A DNA stretch of 64,000 nucleotides from Hedera helix (GCA_947179155.2 OX359264.1:51497202-51561201); one strand, 5' to 3'. Numbered from the stretch's first letter, positions 47,294 through 60,165 are shown. The notes: generated from the letters alone by a model not told the origin. A program made the numbers and translations.

Positions 47294-48038
47294 GATTCAT
47301 TATTTTCACCTTCCCTTTAAATGATGGTATGCCTTTTTAAAATTTGGATTCAATTTTAATATAAATGTGTAACATGAAATTTTATTTATTTTCAATAATT
47401 TAAGGATATTTTTGTACTTTATACATTTGTTCTAAGTGCTGGAGTTAAAAAACGCAAATCTTTTGTTTCAACTGAAAGTGTTGTTGAACCATAATCTCTA
47501 CTATTTTAAGCTGCGTTTAGAGAATTACCAAATATTAAAACACATTCATATTTTATTTAAAAGTGCTTTTAATCCATCCAAAAACTCCTCAAAGCGGGCT
47601 CAAAGTATGCTCTTTGCTTTTGGTGGTGTTTGAGATCGCTTATAATTAGTCAAATTTATTTATAATTAATTTTAAGAAGTAAAAAGTATTTAATAACCTA
47701 AATTTAAATGTGCTTATAATAACTTTTTATGAAAATTATTAGAAATTTCAATTTGGAGCTTTTAATTATTAGAAGTTTTAAATCTAATAATTCGATTTGA
47801 CCAAATATGCTACTAATACATCCCTATTTATTTTAGTAATTTCACCTTTTTTTATCAATAATTTTTTTTTGAATTAAAACTAAAAATAATGCAAATATGA
47901 AAAATTCAAAATATTTGGATTAGTCATAACGCATTACAAAATCTCAAACAATATCCCTAATATGTAAAGAGTATTGATACACTTATAAAGAATTCTTACA
48001 AAAATTAGTTTATAAAATAATGTGCTAAAATGTAATTA

Positions 48039-48617
48039 GGTTTTGCTTGTTTCACATAAAATCTCTGTAGAAAAATGATTTTCAAAAATGATTTTTTGAT
48101 GAAATTATTTTCTTTGTTTTCTCTTGTTTGGTTGCTAAACTGAAAATGAGATGAAAAAGATTATCATCTTCTCTATTTGAATTAATTAAATAATTTTTTT
48201 AGTATACTTTATCTTTTTTATTTATTTAATATACGTCGTATTATAATAAATAAATATTACTGTACTTATAGTTTCCTCTAAAGAGAAAAAAATAGACAAA
48301 ATAAGAGGAGAGAAATATTACCAAATTTGAGCACTTAAAAGATGAATAAAAAATATATATGAAGAAAATAATTAAAGAAAAAAATGAATTAATTAGTTTG
48401 CTAAAGAGCGATTAAAAAAATAAAGAGAATAAAAAATAAACCTTAATGTTGGAAGATAAAGTTGGACATATTTTCAAAAACTGACTTAAATCCATAAGTC
48501 ATTTTTCTGAGACAAACGAAATTATTTTACAATTAATCATGTTTCCTTGACATGCCAAACAATAAAAAATCAGGAAAATATTTTTTGAAAAACGTTTTAC
48601 TTGAAATAAATAGAGCC
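48039..48617. mobile_element. PIF/Harbinger-type (Tourist-like) MITE (579 bp)
   Basis: Left end GGTTTTGCTTGTTTCACATA and right end, inverted, GGCTCTATTTATTTCAAGTA, followed inward by AAAATGATTTTC/AAACGTTTTTC. TTA flanks both sides (48036-48038 and 48618-48620), the usual three-base duplication of this superfamily. No transposase. Confidence 0.75.
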
Positions 48618-49027
48618 TTAATAGATGGTACACTATACATAAGTGGATCCAATGATGCTGACCAACCGGTACCAAAGTTATACACATCATTTTGCATCTT
48701 TATTTTTGTAATAATTCTTTAATCACCATAATATTATTGATTTGTAAAAGCAAAAATACCTTTCACCCATTACCTATTTTTACTTATTCAAAATTTTCTT
48801 TTTAGTAATTTATATTTTAAAAAAGTTGTAAATATATATAAAAAAATTATACCAAATATTTTTTACTTCTTACTAATTTAAATATATTTTTATTAAACAC
48901 AAATAACTTTTTTTTAAAATGATTATAAATTAAAATAATAATCAAAATTATTAATCACATTTTTTAAGTGATCTCAAATATACTCTAAGTCGTGTATAGT
49001 AATTATTAAGGTGGGGGAAAGCTTTAA

Positions 49028-49367
49028 GGCTACGTTTATTTATAAAAATTATATTTAAGATTGGACTATTTGTATTAATTTAACACTATTTCAGACTATT
49101 TTATCTCATGATGGGAGATTAATAGTCTTTTAAATAGTCTTATATACTATTTTGTTTTTATCATTCTTAAAGTTATTTATGTGAAATTATATAATCCTAT
49201 GAAAATTTTGGAATTAATAGTCTATCTCATTTTAAGCTATCAAATGACTTTATGAGATAAATAATCCAATATTAAGGGATTATTAATCTCGCATCATGAA
49301 ATAAAATAGTCCAAAATAATATTAAATTAAGATAAATAATCCAATCTTAAATATATTTTTTACAGCC
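49028..49367. mobile_element. Long-armed MITE (340 bp)
   Basis: Inverted arms of about 100 bases start GGCTACGTTTATTTATAAAA and, on the right read inward, GGCTGTAAAAAATATATTTA; both contain TTTAAGATTGGAYTATTT and TTTYATGATG-GAGATTAAT. The flanks are TAA and TAG, close to a PIF/Harbinger three-base duplication. Confidence 0.7.
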
Positions 49368-49576
49368 TAGGGAGATGGTGCAATTTTTTATGTTGGGAAA
49401 GTGCGGTACTATTTTCCATTTTTGTAAAAAAATTAATATTAGAAAAAAATTATTTACCACAATTTATAATGATTTTATTATTAGAAATATTCAAGGAACT
49501 CAAATTTGCATCAACAAATAAAATAGACTAAAATATATAATTTGCATTGTATAGTTTACTTGTTAGACATTCGATG

Positions 49577-50053
49577 CACCTCAAATTTTAAAAGATATTT
49601 TCTTGAAGTCCAACATTTTTGTTTATGCCTTAAAATTTACTTTCCGAATATTTTATAGGTCAAAAGTGGTCCGAAGTTCAGGTTAATTTATAATAATATT
49701 TTAAAAAAATAATATAATAACATTAAAAGTAAAGAAAATAGAAAATAAAATTAATTAAACTAACATCACTCATTCCCTCCCTTCACTCCTCTTCTTCTCA
49801 GTAACCTTGACGAAGAGTAAAGGTTTGTTGTAGATTTGGGATTAAAATGAAGAAGATGAACAAGACCCCAAACTTTAAAAGGTCTCTTTGAAGTCCAACA
49901 TTTTTGTTTGCGTGTAAAAATGGACCTTCCATATATTTTACAGGTCAAAATTGACCGAAAATTCAGGTTACTTTATAATAATATTTAAAAAATAATAATA
50001 ACATTAAAAGTAAAAAATAATTAAATTAACACCACTCATTCTCTCTCTCCACA
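49577..50053. repeat. Local duplication, about 200-bp unit
   Basis: Two diverged copies (about 49577-49790 and 49866-50053) share GAAGTCCAACATTTTTGTTT, TATTTTAYAGGTCAAAA, TTCAGGTTAMTTTATAATAA and CACTCATTC. The spacer is a short CTTCTTCTC-rich segment. Nature unknown. Confidence 0.75.
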
Positions 50054-50133
50054 ATATATTTAGCGAATAGCAAGTAGAGATTTTGGTTAATTTTTTTTGT
50101 TAAAAGTAATTTTTTTATACTTTTGACACAAAT

Positions 50134-50291
50134 CGTAACAATTCGGGTCAAATTTTAAATTCGAATCAAATCATAACAGAATAAGTCTCAATGCGTTATT
50201 TCAATAATATCTTATTGGATTATTTTAATCTGTCACAACTTTATTTAAAAAGTTATAACTAAATGTATTAATAATAACTGTAAAAATATTA
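50134..50291. repeat. Interspersed repeat X, copy 3 (decayed)
   Basis: CGTAACAATTCGGGTCAAAT, CGAATCAAATCATAACAGAA, TAAGTCTCAATGCG and CAATAATATCTTATTGG follow copy 1 base for base with mostly C-to-T and G-to-A changes. The 3' part fades near 50290. Confidence 0.75.
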
Positions 50292-50503
50292 AATTAAAAA
50301 AAATATTATGAAGCATGCATGGCACCATAATAAATACCGCGGAAGGGAGGATATCATGTGGACACATGAAAAGTAAAATGAGATCCTATCCCCATTCCTT
50401 TTGTGACTTTTTTTTGGTTAATATTTTAAAATCAATGTTCAGAAACAACTCATTTGTTCTTATCTGTTTGAAAAGGATGAATCTAGCTAGGGTACCGTAG
50501 GCC

Positions 50504-50530
50504 GGGGGGGGGGGGGGGGGGGGGGGGGGG
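50504..50530. repeat. poly-G run, 27 nt
   Basis: An uninterrupted run of 27 G after GGTACCGTAGGCC and before ATTTGGCG. Confidence 0.95.
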
Positions 50531-51862
50531 ATTTGGCGTTTACATAAATTATTAATTGGAGTCACGAAATTAATTTCATAATTGGAGTCGCGTTAAAAAT
50601 GTTAGTACTGTAGTTCAACTTTTTTGGGGATTTGAGTAATAACTCGTTAATATTTCAGTTTGCTACTTTTTAATGAAAAAATGGGACCTTAGCTGTATCA
50701 AATTGAAAAAAATATTAATTTTGTACTTTCTACATACAATCTAAAGAGAGGGAAAACGATCTGTAAAGTGCTAACTAATCAACTTGATTTTATAAATTTT
50801 AGTTCAGTTTTTTTTATTTAAATTAGTATAAATTTTATTTAAATGTAAAATAATTAAATATTATCCAAATTTGTAAGAAAAAATCAAAAGAAAACCTCCT
50901 AACTTGTTAGAAAAGAAAAAAGGGTCATTTGTTTTTATATCTCTAATAAGAAAATGAACGTCTAAAAGAATTTTTATTTTTGTATTTACCAATTTTATTA
51001 TAATTTTTTTTATTACAATTTTATGTAAGATAATATGTGTTAATAAATTTTATGTAGAATAATTTTATAATTACAATTTTATTATGATATCGAAAAAATC
51101 TTTTAACAAATCACGTGATTTAATTATATTAATATTAGTCGTGAATTTTATTATTAAATTTATTAAAACTTAAAATTTTATAATATTACATGATTAATTG
51201 TAGTAATAATAACTCTAAATTTTAATAATAATTGTAACTTAGTTGAAAATTTGTAGTGAATTTATACTAACTAATTGTTATAACTAAATTAAAATTTATT
51301 AAATCTTAAGTTTCATAATTCTACTCGGATTAGAATTTCAAACAAATTTTCTCAATATAAACACTAATATAATATTTCATTATAAACTTAAATAAAATTA
51401 AAATAATTAATTTCTCATAATTATAATTAAATAAATCTACATTCTATTATAATGTTTAGCTTGATAATTAATCGAATAAACATTTAATGTATAATTCAAC
51501 AATTTATTATTTAAATAAATATTTAATAATATAATATAATAATTATAATTATATTTTCAAAATTTTAATTAAATATTTATTCTATATTTAATTAATACTA
51601 CCCGTACGCTGGGGATTGGTGAGCTTGGTCTGAGCACTTCGTAATCTTTTGTTTTCAACCTAAGTGCATTGCACCATAATTAGTGCTTCTATTTGTTAAT
51701 ACAACACACGTTCGTGCTTGTTCTATTTGTTTACTATACATTATTATATTAGAATAGATCCTACTAAAACACGATCCTTTCTAAGCGGAATTAATTCCAA
51801 TCCAATATTGAAGCTTTAATTCATTAATTATGGGGTCACGATCTTCATTTTCAACTTAATTC

Positions 51863-51865
<3 letters not shown>

Positions 51866-51895
<30 letters not shown>
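51866..51895. repeat. (AT)n microsatellite, about 30 bp
   Basis: A short perfect AT array. Confidence 0.9.
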
Positions 51896-51897
<2 letters not shown>

Positions 51898-53233
51898 TCA
51901 TGAAATCCATCGAAATTAGTAGCATATCCATAAATCCAATTCTCATTGATGAGAATATACTCCATTAATTTATTTCTCTCTACTCCAAACAACCCCCAAT
52001 AACTCCCTAATCAAAACCTACCTCATTTTGTACTCATCAACTTTAACTAGTCGGCAGTCTTTGGTTGTCTAGGTTTACTTGATAGTGATATCATAAACAA
52101 AGGTAGAAAATACAGATCATTAGGATATAATTATAATAAATACTCACCTATAGCATTTGTTGTTACGTGATTCAAAATGGCACCATTTTGTTGATAAAAG
52201 GAGAGTTGAAAACTTTTTCTAGAATGGTTTATACATACAATGAGACTCTTATTGTAGATCAAGTGAAGTGTATAAATATACTAAACAAAACCTCACATCT
52301 CTCCAACGAGTTAGTTGGAGATCAACAAATGTGAGATATATAGTGTTGGCATGCGAGGAATTAGGGTTTTACATAATAAAATGAATGTTCCTTGAATAAA
52401 TAGGTTCTTGAAAAAAATTACAGAATCGTTTTTTTATTATGTTTCTCTCCGTGCTCTAAATCTGTTTGGCATACATGTGGAGTAAAAAATTAAGTATAAT
52501 AAATAAATTGACCTTATTGAAATTTTATAAATTTTTTAATGTAAGGGTCAAATTGAATTTTTTATAATTTTCTTATTATATATGCATTTTTCTCTAATAT
52601 TTTTAAAATAAATAATAATTTAATTTGTATTATTTTAAAAATAATTAAGGTATTAAATATTTATTAACATGTGATTTGTAATTATAAAAATATATAAGAG
52701 GTCAATAAAATATTTATATATGTATGTGTATAATGATATTATTTTCTAAATTAACAATATTATAAATAAATACATATTTTACATATATAACTTACCTAAA
52801 AATATAAAATTATCTAAAAAATTTAGCTTAAAAACGTTGTCCCTGAACCCCTGACAAATAATTTTAACCCCACTGGAGTCACCGCTAACTCTGTAGTAAC
52901 AGTTACGTACTGACAGTCCAGAAAAAAACAGCACGAGAGTCTGAAGTACAGTCACAAGAGGGGGGTTGTTTGTCTTCAATTTTACTGCAGGTGCATGGTA
53001 TATTCGAAATAAGGCCCCAACAAAAAGGGTGTTTTTAATATTTAACCTTCTATACATTTACATTCTGGAAGATGCTTGAATAACGTCCAAAAGGGCATTT
53101 GTCAAGATTATTATCAATCAATTCCAAATATGCCGACCACTTTATGTTATGTAGTATGTACAATGACTATCATCACCGCTATTTTGTCCTCTCAAGAAAA
53201 CTGTAGAAAACTCAAAAATATTTATGAAAAGGT

Positions 53234-53262
53234 GGGGGGGGGGGGGGGGGGGGGGGGGGGGG
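53234..53262. repeat. poly-G run, 29 nt
   Basis: The longest uninterrupted G run in the window, 29 bases, preceded by GAAAAGGT. It lies 400 bases upstream of the aquaporin start codon, so it is in or near that promoter. Confidence 0.95.
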
Positions 53263-53558
53263 TGAGATTAAAACTTTGTTTCTAGACTATTCCGACGATC
53301 TTATTTATCCTCAAGATCAAAGTGGCTATCCGTTCGTACTATTTGATCACATCAAAAATACTTGCGTGACGTGTCTCTTATCTTTAATTCACACGTGTCA
53401 CTCTCATATAAGTTTGGAGGTGAATTCTTCGCTGGCAGTACAGGTATGGCTGGTCCACGACCCGTATTGAACATCATAATTCTTAATAATACTACAACTC
53501 TTCCCGGTTACCGCCTATAGCCGGTTCCCAACACCCTTCCACTTTCTAGTTTCTAGTG

Positions 53559-53565
53559 TATAAAT
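53559..53565 (+). promoter_or_regulatory. Probable TATA box of the aquaporin gene
   Basis: TATAAAT about 97 bases before the start codon, with a leader rich in C and A after it, as expected for a plant gene with a short 5' untranslated region. Confidence 0.65.
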
Positions 53566-53661
53566 TGATCAGTCATCACTCATGCAATGCACTGATAGTC
53601 TGATACAACACTCTCACCCCAAGCCTAGACATTTCCACCGCCCAATTCTTGATTTTACGGC

Positions 53662-55395
53662 ATGCCGATTCACCAAATCGCCGTCGGTAGGTACGAAGAG
53701 TTCAGCCACCCGGGGGCCCTCAAGGCCGCGGCGGCGGAGTTCTTCAGTACCCTAATTTTTGTCTTTGCCGGCCAAGGCTCAGGCATGGCATTTAGCAAGA
53801 TCACTGATGGCGGCGCCACCACCCCGTCTGGCCTTGTTGCCGCTGCGTTGGCCCACGCATTTGGGTTGTTTGTGGCGGTCTCTGTCGGAGCCAACATCTC
53901 CGGCGGCCACGTGAACCCTGCCGTCACATTCGGCGCCTTTATCGGCGGTAACCTTACACTGATCAAGGGTATTTTGTACATTATTGCTCAGTTGCTTGGA
54001 TCAACTGTTGCTTGTGCTCTCCTTAGTTTCGTAACTGGTGGCTTGGTGAGTTTACCTATATGTCAAAACACCTTTTATTTTAATTATATATATTACTATT
54101 AATTAAGAAAAAATATTATATTTCATTTCTAAAGGGCGAATGAGGCTCGAGCCCTAACCAAATGATCAAGCGGGTGAAATCCTTAACTAGGGTTATCCAC
54201 ACAACCTCAATTTACCATATTGTTAAATAAGTTTTCAGTCCGCCCCTTTCTAGTAACTGTTGTGTTAGGAATCTGCACATACTAGGTATTCCAAATGAGA
54301 TTTCAGATTTTTTATTTTAAATACATATGTTATTATTTTATTTTACAAAAGATAGATAAAAGAAACAAAAAATATTTCTTTGAAAAAGACATTTAAAGAA
54401 TGTATAGGGGAATAACACTTTGATAATCAAATTGAATGATCCCCAACATCACTGCTTATGGACCTATTGGGGTTATATATATAATAAAGGGGGGTAAATT
54501 TCATTTAATACCCGAGGTTTATATGATTTTCCATATGACCACATAAGTTTCAAAAGTTAACAAATAAACACCTATAGTTGCTCCTTCAAAATTAATGTGT
54601 AAAATAAAAAGGAAGTTAATTTTGGCGGAGTTAAGACGCATAATCAATTTTCACTTGGCCTCAAAAACTATAACCGTTTATGGGTAGACTTTCAAATGAG
54701 ATTTTAATTTATTTTTTTTATTCTAAAAACATGCGTTATTATTAGCTTAACTTATTTTTGTTAAGTATTGATAGTCATTATTATATTGATTGTTTAATAT
54801 TTACATTTATTAATTCGATTCACTCGTTATATCAAGCAATCACAATAATAAAAAAATGTGTATCCAAGACAGAAATTTAGAATTTCATTTAAAACACTTA
54901 GCAGTACTCTATATAAGACAAATATTTATGCAATATTGTCCAATTTAACATGATTTTTCAAGATACTGCTTTAAATTGTCATGTAATTAATTCTCTTAAG
55001 ATTTCTAACCTAGTAAAAATTCACAGACAACATCGGCATTCGCTTTGTCGGGTGTAACGGTATGGAGCGCGTTCGTCTTCGAGATTGTGATGACCTTTGG
55101 GCTTGTTTACACCGTTTACGCGACCGCTGTCGACCCAAAGAAGGGAGAACTGGGCATAATTGCACCCATTGCAATTGGTTTCATTGTGGGAGCTAACATT
55201 CTTGCTGGTGGCGCCTTCACTGGGGCATCAATGAACCCAGCTGTTTCATTTGGGCCAGCTTTGGTCAGCTGGGACTGGACCAACCACTGGGTATACTGGG
55301 CTGGGCCTCTTGTTGGTGGTGGGCTTGCCGCAATTGTCTACGAGCTCATCTTCATCAGCGGCACTCACGAGCCATTGCCCGTCACTGATTACTAG
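53662..55395 (+). CDS. Tonoplast intrinsic aquaporin, TIP1 type
   Basis: Two exons, 53662-54045 and 55027-55395, join in phase 0 (donor GTGAGT, acceptor TTCACAG) to encode 250 residues, the usual TIP1 length. TIP1 proteins form water-conducting tetramers in the vacuolar membrane and also pass small neutral solutes. Both pore motifs are intact: SGGHVNPAVTFG (Asn85-Ala87) and GASMNPAVSFGPA (Asn198-Ala200). His65 in LAHAFGLF, Ile178 in IAPIAIG and the Ala and Val around the second motif give the His/Ile/Ala/Val filter of TIP1. Six hydrophobic helices are visible, and the C terminus THEPLPVTDY is TIP1-like. The 981-base intron is AT-rich and contains two related 55-base stretches (CAAATGAGATTT... 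near 54291 and 54693). No lesion is seen. The exact TIP1 paralogue cannot be assigned from sequence alone. Confidence 0.96.
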
Positions 55396-57656
55396 ACAAA
55401 TATTAACGTTAGGAGAATACTATTTTCACATAGTTATCTCTCACATACATAAAATGAAAGTGGGATTCATTTTATTCTTACGTGAGAAAATATCATGTGA
55501 AAATATCAAAAAGGCGTGTGAAAATATCAGTTCCGTAATATTATTAATCTTGCTTTGATTTGTACTTTATTTATTTATGTTTTCCCCCCTAATTTGTTTT
55601 CATGTTTGCGTTTGGCAATGTTGAGTTCTCTCTATCCATTCGGGGCAGTGTTTTAGTTGGAAGGCAATTTCATTATTTCGGATTTATGAGCTTGTTATTT
55701 ATTTATTAATGATTGCTTTTAGTAACATTTAGTGTTAATAGTTTTGTAATGCTGGTTTCATCCTAGTTTTAAATTAATTCTATTTTTGTCACAAAATAAT
55801 ACTCTATCCATCCCGAAATTATTGTAACACTTTTTTTATTTAAATGTACCAAATTATTTGCTACATTTTCAAATCTAGCAATTTTTAATAATTCACTGCC
55901 CAATTACCCTTGAAGGCCACATATAACATAACAATGGTACCTTTAAATTTTTCCTCAGGAGGCCTGATTTATGATATTTTGTCAAATATAACAAATTTAT
56001 GATATTTTTGTATTTATTCGATGTCCACATATTTATGATATTTTATGAAATATAACAAATTAACCTAAATTATATCGTTTTATATCATTCACTATATAAA
56101 TTATTTAATGTGTCATACCAGATGTTACATCCCGTATGCTATTTACGAAAATTGTGTATCATTCGAAACTCTAAAAAGTCAAGAGTAATGCATATCATGC
56201 TATAAGATCGTGCAACAACGTTACACATGCATTGCACGCTTTTTTCTTTATTTTATTTTTTTTTATTTTTTGAATAAGCTAAAACAACACTTCTAAGCAT
56301 GGCTTGTTTTCTCTATCACCAAATTTGACATTTCACGGAGATGGTTTAACACCGGCCAGATTTCAGAGCAATAATAGCTAGCACAGTCCAAATAAGTCAT
56401 AAGGATGAATGAGAAGGAGTGCTCATGGGTCAGGACCACGTGGAATATCAGGCCGTCTGGATTGGTCGGCCACAATCATATGCTTTGATCGAGACGCATC
56501 CCTTCTCGAGTTTAGATTCTTTGTAGTGAATTCTTTTGTTTTTTTATTTTGAAATCTATGACGATTATTTTTAAAATTTATAAAGATAGTATTATTGTTA
56601 TAGATCTTAAAAATTATTATCATAAATTTTAATACAAAAAAATAAAAAAAATTAATTACAAAAAATCTCACGTCTCCCTTCTCGTGTTTCATTTTGCTGA
56701 AACAAGTTAATTATTTAATGAGTGTGAATCTAACACAAACTGTAAATGAAGTAAACAACCCAATTATCACTAGACCAACAAATAGTTGGTAATCTTTTTT
56801 TATATAATTTTATTAACCTTATTTTTTTAATATATTTTTAGGCTGTTAATATTATCAAAATAAAAATTATATTGCCAGACTAATTATATATTTAATAATA
56901 TTTTTATAATTATTTTAATGATATTTAATATTTTAAACGATAATGTTTGCTCTAGAAATATCAACAAAAAAAAATTATAAAAAATTATGAAGGTGAAAAT
57001 CTCGAATGGGCCATCTAAAGATTGCTACACTATTCCGGAGGTTTTGTTCTTTTCCATGTTGTTTTATTTTGTTGACTTTCTCTTTCACGCATGCATTGGC
57101 AACCTAACAACTCAGACACAGGATAGCACAGACATTCAAAAATCACTAGTCAAGAAAAATATAAAGCTCTCCATTTGTGCATTAAAATATCTGTTATGTT
57201 TGTGGTTTCAAACCCATTATAGATTATTCAACTAAAAATTTTGGGTGGTGAAGTCATTCAAATTAAGATATTATTGTATTTTTAAAAAAAAATTATATTT
57301 TGAGTTTTTGATTTTAAAATTTAGAAAAATTATTTGTACTCACAATTAATTATAGTTGAATCTTTGAAATTTGTCATTTGATTTTTCCTTCTAATTTTAG
57401 AAGCTTTTCTATGTAAAATTTAATATCTTGTGCTTAGCTTATTTTTGTATTATTATTTTTTGTGATTGTTATTTATTTGGAAAAATTACATTACAGGAGG
57501 AGTTTTCCAACAATATCTAAACAACAACTTGATACAGAATTTCTAATGTAATCAATAAACTTTAGGAAATAACTCAACTTGTTCAGAAATACTTTGTCGG
57601 TTTCACAAAAAAGAGTTTTGTTCTCAAATATTTATATAACCGAACCTTTCGAACAC
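55396..57656. other. Intergenic, downstream of the aquaporin
   Basis: The first few hundred bases are probably the aquaporin 3' untranslated region. Near 55799 a TACTCTATCCATCCCGAAAT stretch resembles one end of a TA-type MITE, with no second end found. A G-box core (CCACGTGG) sits at about 56437. The frames at 56293-56692 and 56987-57235 show no family features. Confidence 0.5.
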
Positions 57657-57664
57657 CCCCCTCT

Positions 57665-58552
57665 TAGTGGTGTAAAAATGGTCTGCGGCCTGCAGTCCGG
57701 CCTTGATTCGGCCTGAGTCCGGCCTAGTCAAAGCCCGATTTGGTCAAGGTCTGGCCTGAAGGCCACGAACAGGTCACAGTTTTTTGGCTCAGATTCGGCC
57801 CGGCTCGAAGCCTGGCCCGGCCTGGGCTGAGGCCTGGGCCTGACCTTCGGTCTGGCTTGGCCTGGTTCACTAAAAGCTTGGTCCGGTCTTCAGATTTTCT
57901 TTATTTGCTACTTCAATTCTCCCACTACAAACGAAAACTTCACTTTTGTAACAACTCATTCAATAAATAAAATAAAATTGACGTATTTTAATACGTTCAT
58001 TCATGCATGTTTGTTTATATACAAATAAAGAAATCCATGAAAACTCATTGACTAGTGTAATATATAAGGATTTTTCTTACCTAGCTAGCAACCTACACTT
58101 CTTACAGATCTTTCATTGTATCTTTATTTTACTAGATACTTAGCGTAACAACTAGAAAGTCATTTGCAAAATAATAATAAAAAAGATAATTTGAATTATT
58201 GTAATTTGAAAGGTGTAACTTGTAATACATTACTTTTAATTAATACATCAATTAAGTTTAAAATTTTAATTGGTGTTTTAATAATATTTAAAATTACTAA
58301 AAAAATTATTTGAATAGATCGAATCGGACTGGACTGGCCTGACTTAGCCCAAAGTCTGGTCTGGCCTGGACCAAGGCCTGGCCTGGCCTGCCTGCAGGCC
58401 TCAACAGGCCCCCTTTTTTAGCGTCAAGCCCGGCCCGGCCCGGCCTGACCTGCAGGCCAAAAGTCAAAGGTTCGGCCCGGCCTGGTCAACGATCAAGGCC
58501 TGGCAGGCCCAGGCCAGGCCAGGACAGGCCACCGGCCTGTTGTGCATGCCTA
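57665..58552. mobile_element. Non-autonomous hAT element with GC-rich ends (888 bp)
   Basis: Ends are TAGTGGTGTAAAAATGG and, inverted, TAGGCATGCACAACAGG. Eight-base flanks CCCCCTCT (57657-57664) and CCCCATCT (58553-58560) match at seven positions. About 220 bases at each end are dense in GGCCTGG, CCCGGCC and GGCCAGG motifs, while the 430-base core is AT-rich, a striking change of composition. No transposase. It lies 270 bases beyond the stop codon of the FIT-like gene. Layout and ends resemble the element at 8115-9688. Confidence 0.88.
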
Positions 58553-58825
58553 CCCCATCTACTGCTAACACTGTTGTGTTTCAGTTGATACATGATCAAG
58601 AAATAGTTATGAAGTATTTGCCTTGGTGCATTGAAGTTTTCTAGTATCATATAGATTACGTATCTACTAGTACAGCATAAAAGATCAAATTTTAGCGTCT
58701 CATGATCTAACAGCTCAAATTAGAGTAAGCTTGACGCATTAACCTTGCTTAATCAACAAAAACATAACATACACGGATTGCTCAACAACATTAAAGATTG
58801 ATAGATCATTATAACGATGGGTGAA

Positions 58826-60165
58826 TTAGGCCGGCGACGTTTTAAAATCAAATCCTTGGTTAAGAAGTGCTCCAGCAACCCATAGCTTCAAATTTGGCAA
58901 ATTCATGTCCATTTTGCCTTCTCTAACCTGTTTTCCATTGTATAATTACTGAGTTATTACTTGAAATAATCTTCAAAAGCAGAGAAACTACAAAAAGAAG
59001 AAGAATATGTTGATTAATAAAAAAGAACACAGCTTACATTTAAAGTGAATGTTAGAACAAAATTCTCATCAGCAGTAGCTAAATTGGAACTCTGATGAAC
59101 AACGAAACTGGAAAAGGAGTCTAAAGCCTTATAAAGTGATGCTGCAACTCCTTGCCCTTTGTTGCACACTACTCTTACATAAAACCCTTTTTCTTCCACT
59201 TGAAACACATCTATCTGCAATGCCATATATGGCGATTTTAGCACTTTAAAACTACTTTTCTTGCGACTACAAATTAACAATTATACGCGGTTCTTTTTCT
59301 AGTAAAATGGAACGGAGTAAAGAATGAAATATAATCGAACCTGCAATATGTTTTTACTTGTTGGATGAATGTTTTTTGCTTGGATCTTATTGGCATTGTC
59401 GTATAAGCCTTGTTGTTTGTCTACTCCCGTTAACAATGACTCAAGGCTTGCAATTTCAGCCCTTAGCTTCTTGGCTTGCATTTGCAGCTCTCGCACATAT
59501 AATGCAGCATCTCCAATTATAGAAGCCTTGTCCATCTGCATTATTAATAATTCACACATTAGCAAATGTTTCAAAAAAATTCACGCACAAAATCCTAGCA
59601 AACAAAAAAGACTATAAAAATTCCATTTTCATTAAAATGAAGAAAAAAGAACCTTGGTTATATTTGGAACTAAGGCACGTAACGCATAGAGCTTCTCCTT
59701 CATTCGACCTCTTCTACTGCGTTCTGAAGTCAAAGTTCTTGATCGATCCCCCTTCATACTCTTCTTTGTTGGTATTTTAGTATTAGTATTAGTAGTTGTA
59801 GTAGTCATTGTTGCAGATGAATATTCCTGTATGTCTTTTTCTTCTTCTTCTTCTTCCCCTTCTTTCAAGTCACAAGGCCAAGAATTGAGCAAAAGGGGAT
59901 TAACAGGATCAGAAAATGTGTTTATAGGAGGATTGAACTGATCACAGGGAAGTCCAAGGGTAGGTACAAATTGGTTACCAACAGAACAGTCACCAATATG
60001 GTCACAATCAAGATAATTCGGACAAAATTTAACGATAGGATCCGCACTTTCGCCTCGAATCAATGCAATGAACTGCTCAAAATTTGCTTCATCCATGAAA
60101 TCAACTAAATTGTAATCATCATCAACATGCCGCATTGGAATTCCAGAAGAGTCTGTCATCTCCAT
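58826..60165 (-). CDS. FIT/FER-like bHLH regulator of iron uptake
   Basis: Four minus-strand exons, 60165-59653, 59535-59341, 59214-59038 and 58927-58826, join in phase 0 with GT...AG borders to give 328 residues. The protein matches FER of tomato and FIT (bHLH29) of Arabidopsis, the nuclear factor that pairs with subgroup Ib bHLH proteins to switch on root ferric reductase and iron transporter genes under iron shortage. The N terminus (VDFMDEANFEQFIALIRGE, 21-39) is family-like. The bHLH (about 141-195) reads DRSRTLTSERSRRGRMKEKL, YALRALVPNITK and MDKASIIGDAALYVRELQMQ, with Glu148 and Arg151/152 for E-box contact. Residues 237 onward (VEEKGFYVRVVCNKGQG) form the ACT-like C-terminal region, ending NQGFDFKTSPA. 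A seven-Glu run and a Thr/Asn run separate the parts. FIT function is inferred from similarity. No lesion seen. Confidence 0.94.

Larger units (their letters stand above)
47294..53500. other. Intergenic, MITE-rich, AT-rich
   Basis: No coding exon was recognised on either strand. It holds two MITEs, a local duplication, a third copy of repeat X, an AT microsatellite (51866-51895) and two poly-G runs, all listed separately. Stretches such as 50.8-51.6 kb are almost pure A and T. The frame at 52779-53057 has no family features. Confidence 0.55.

Noticed and set aside
53670..53981. 103-codon minus-strand frame opposite aquaporin exon 1
   Set aside because: Antisense shadow of a conserved exon.
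56293..56692. Two overlapping minus-strand frames downstream of the aquaporin
   Set aside because: No family motif, and no splice or codon pattern suggests a gene.
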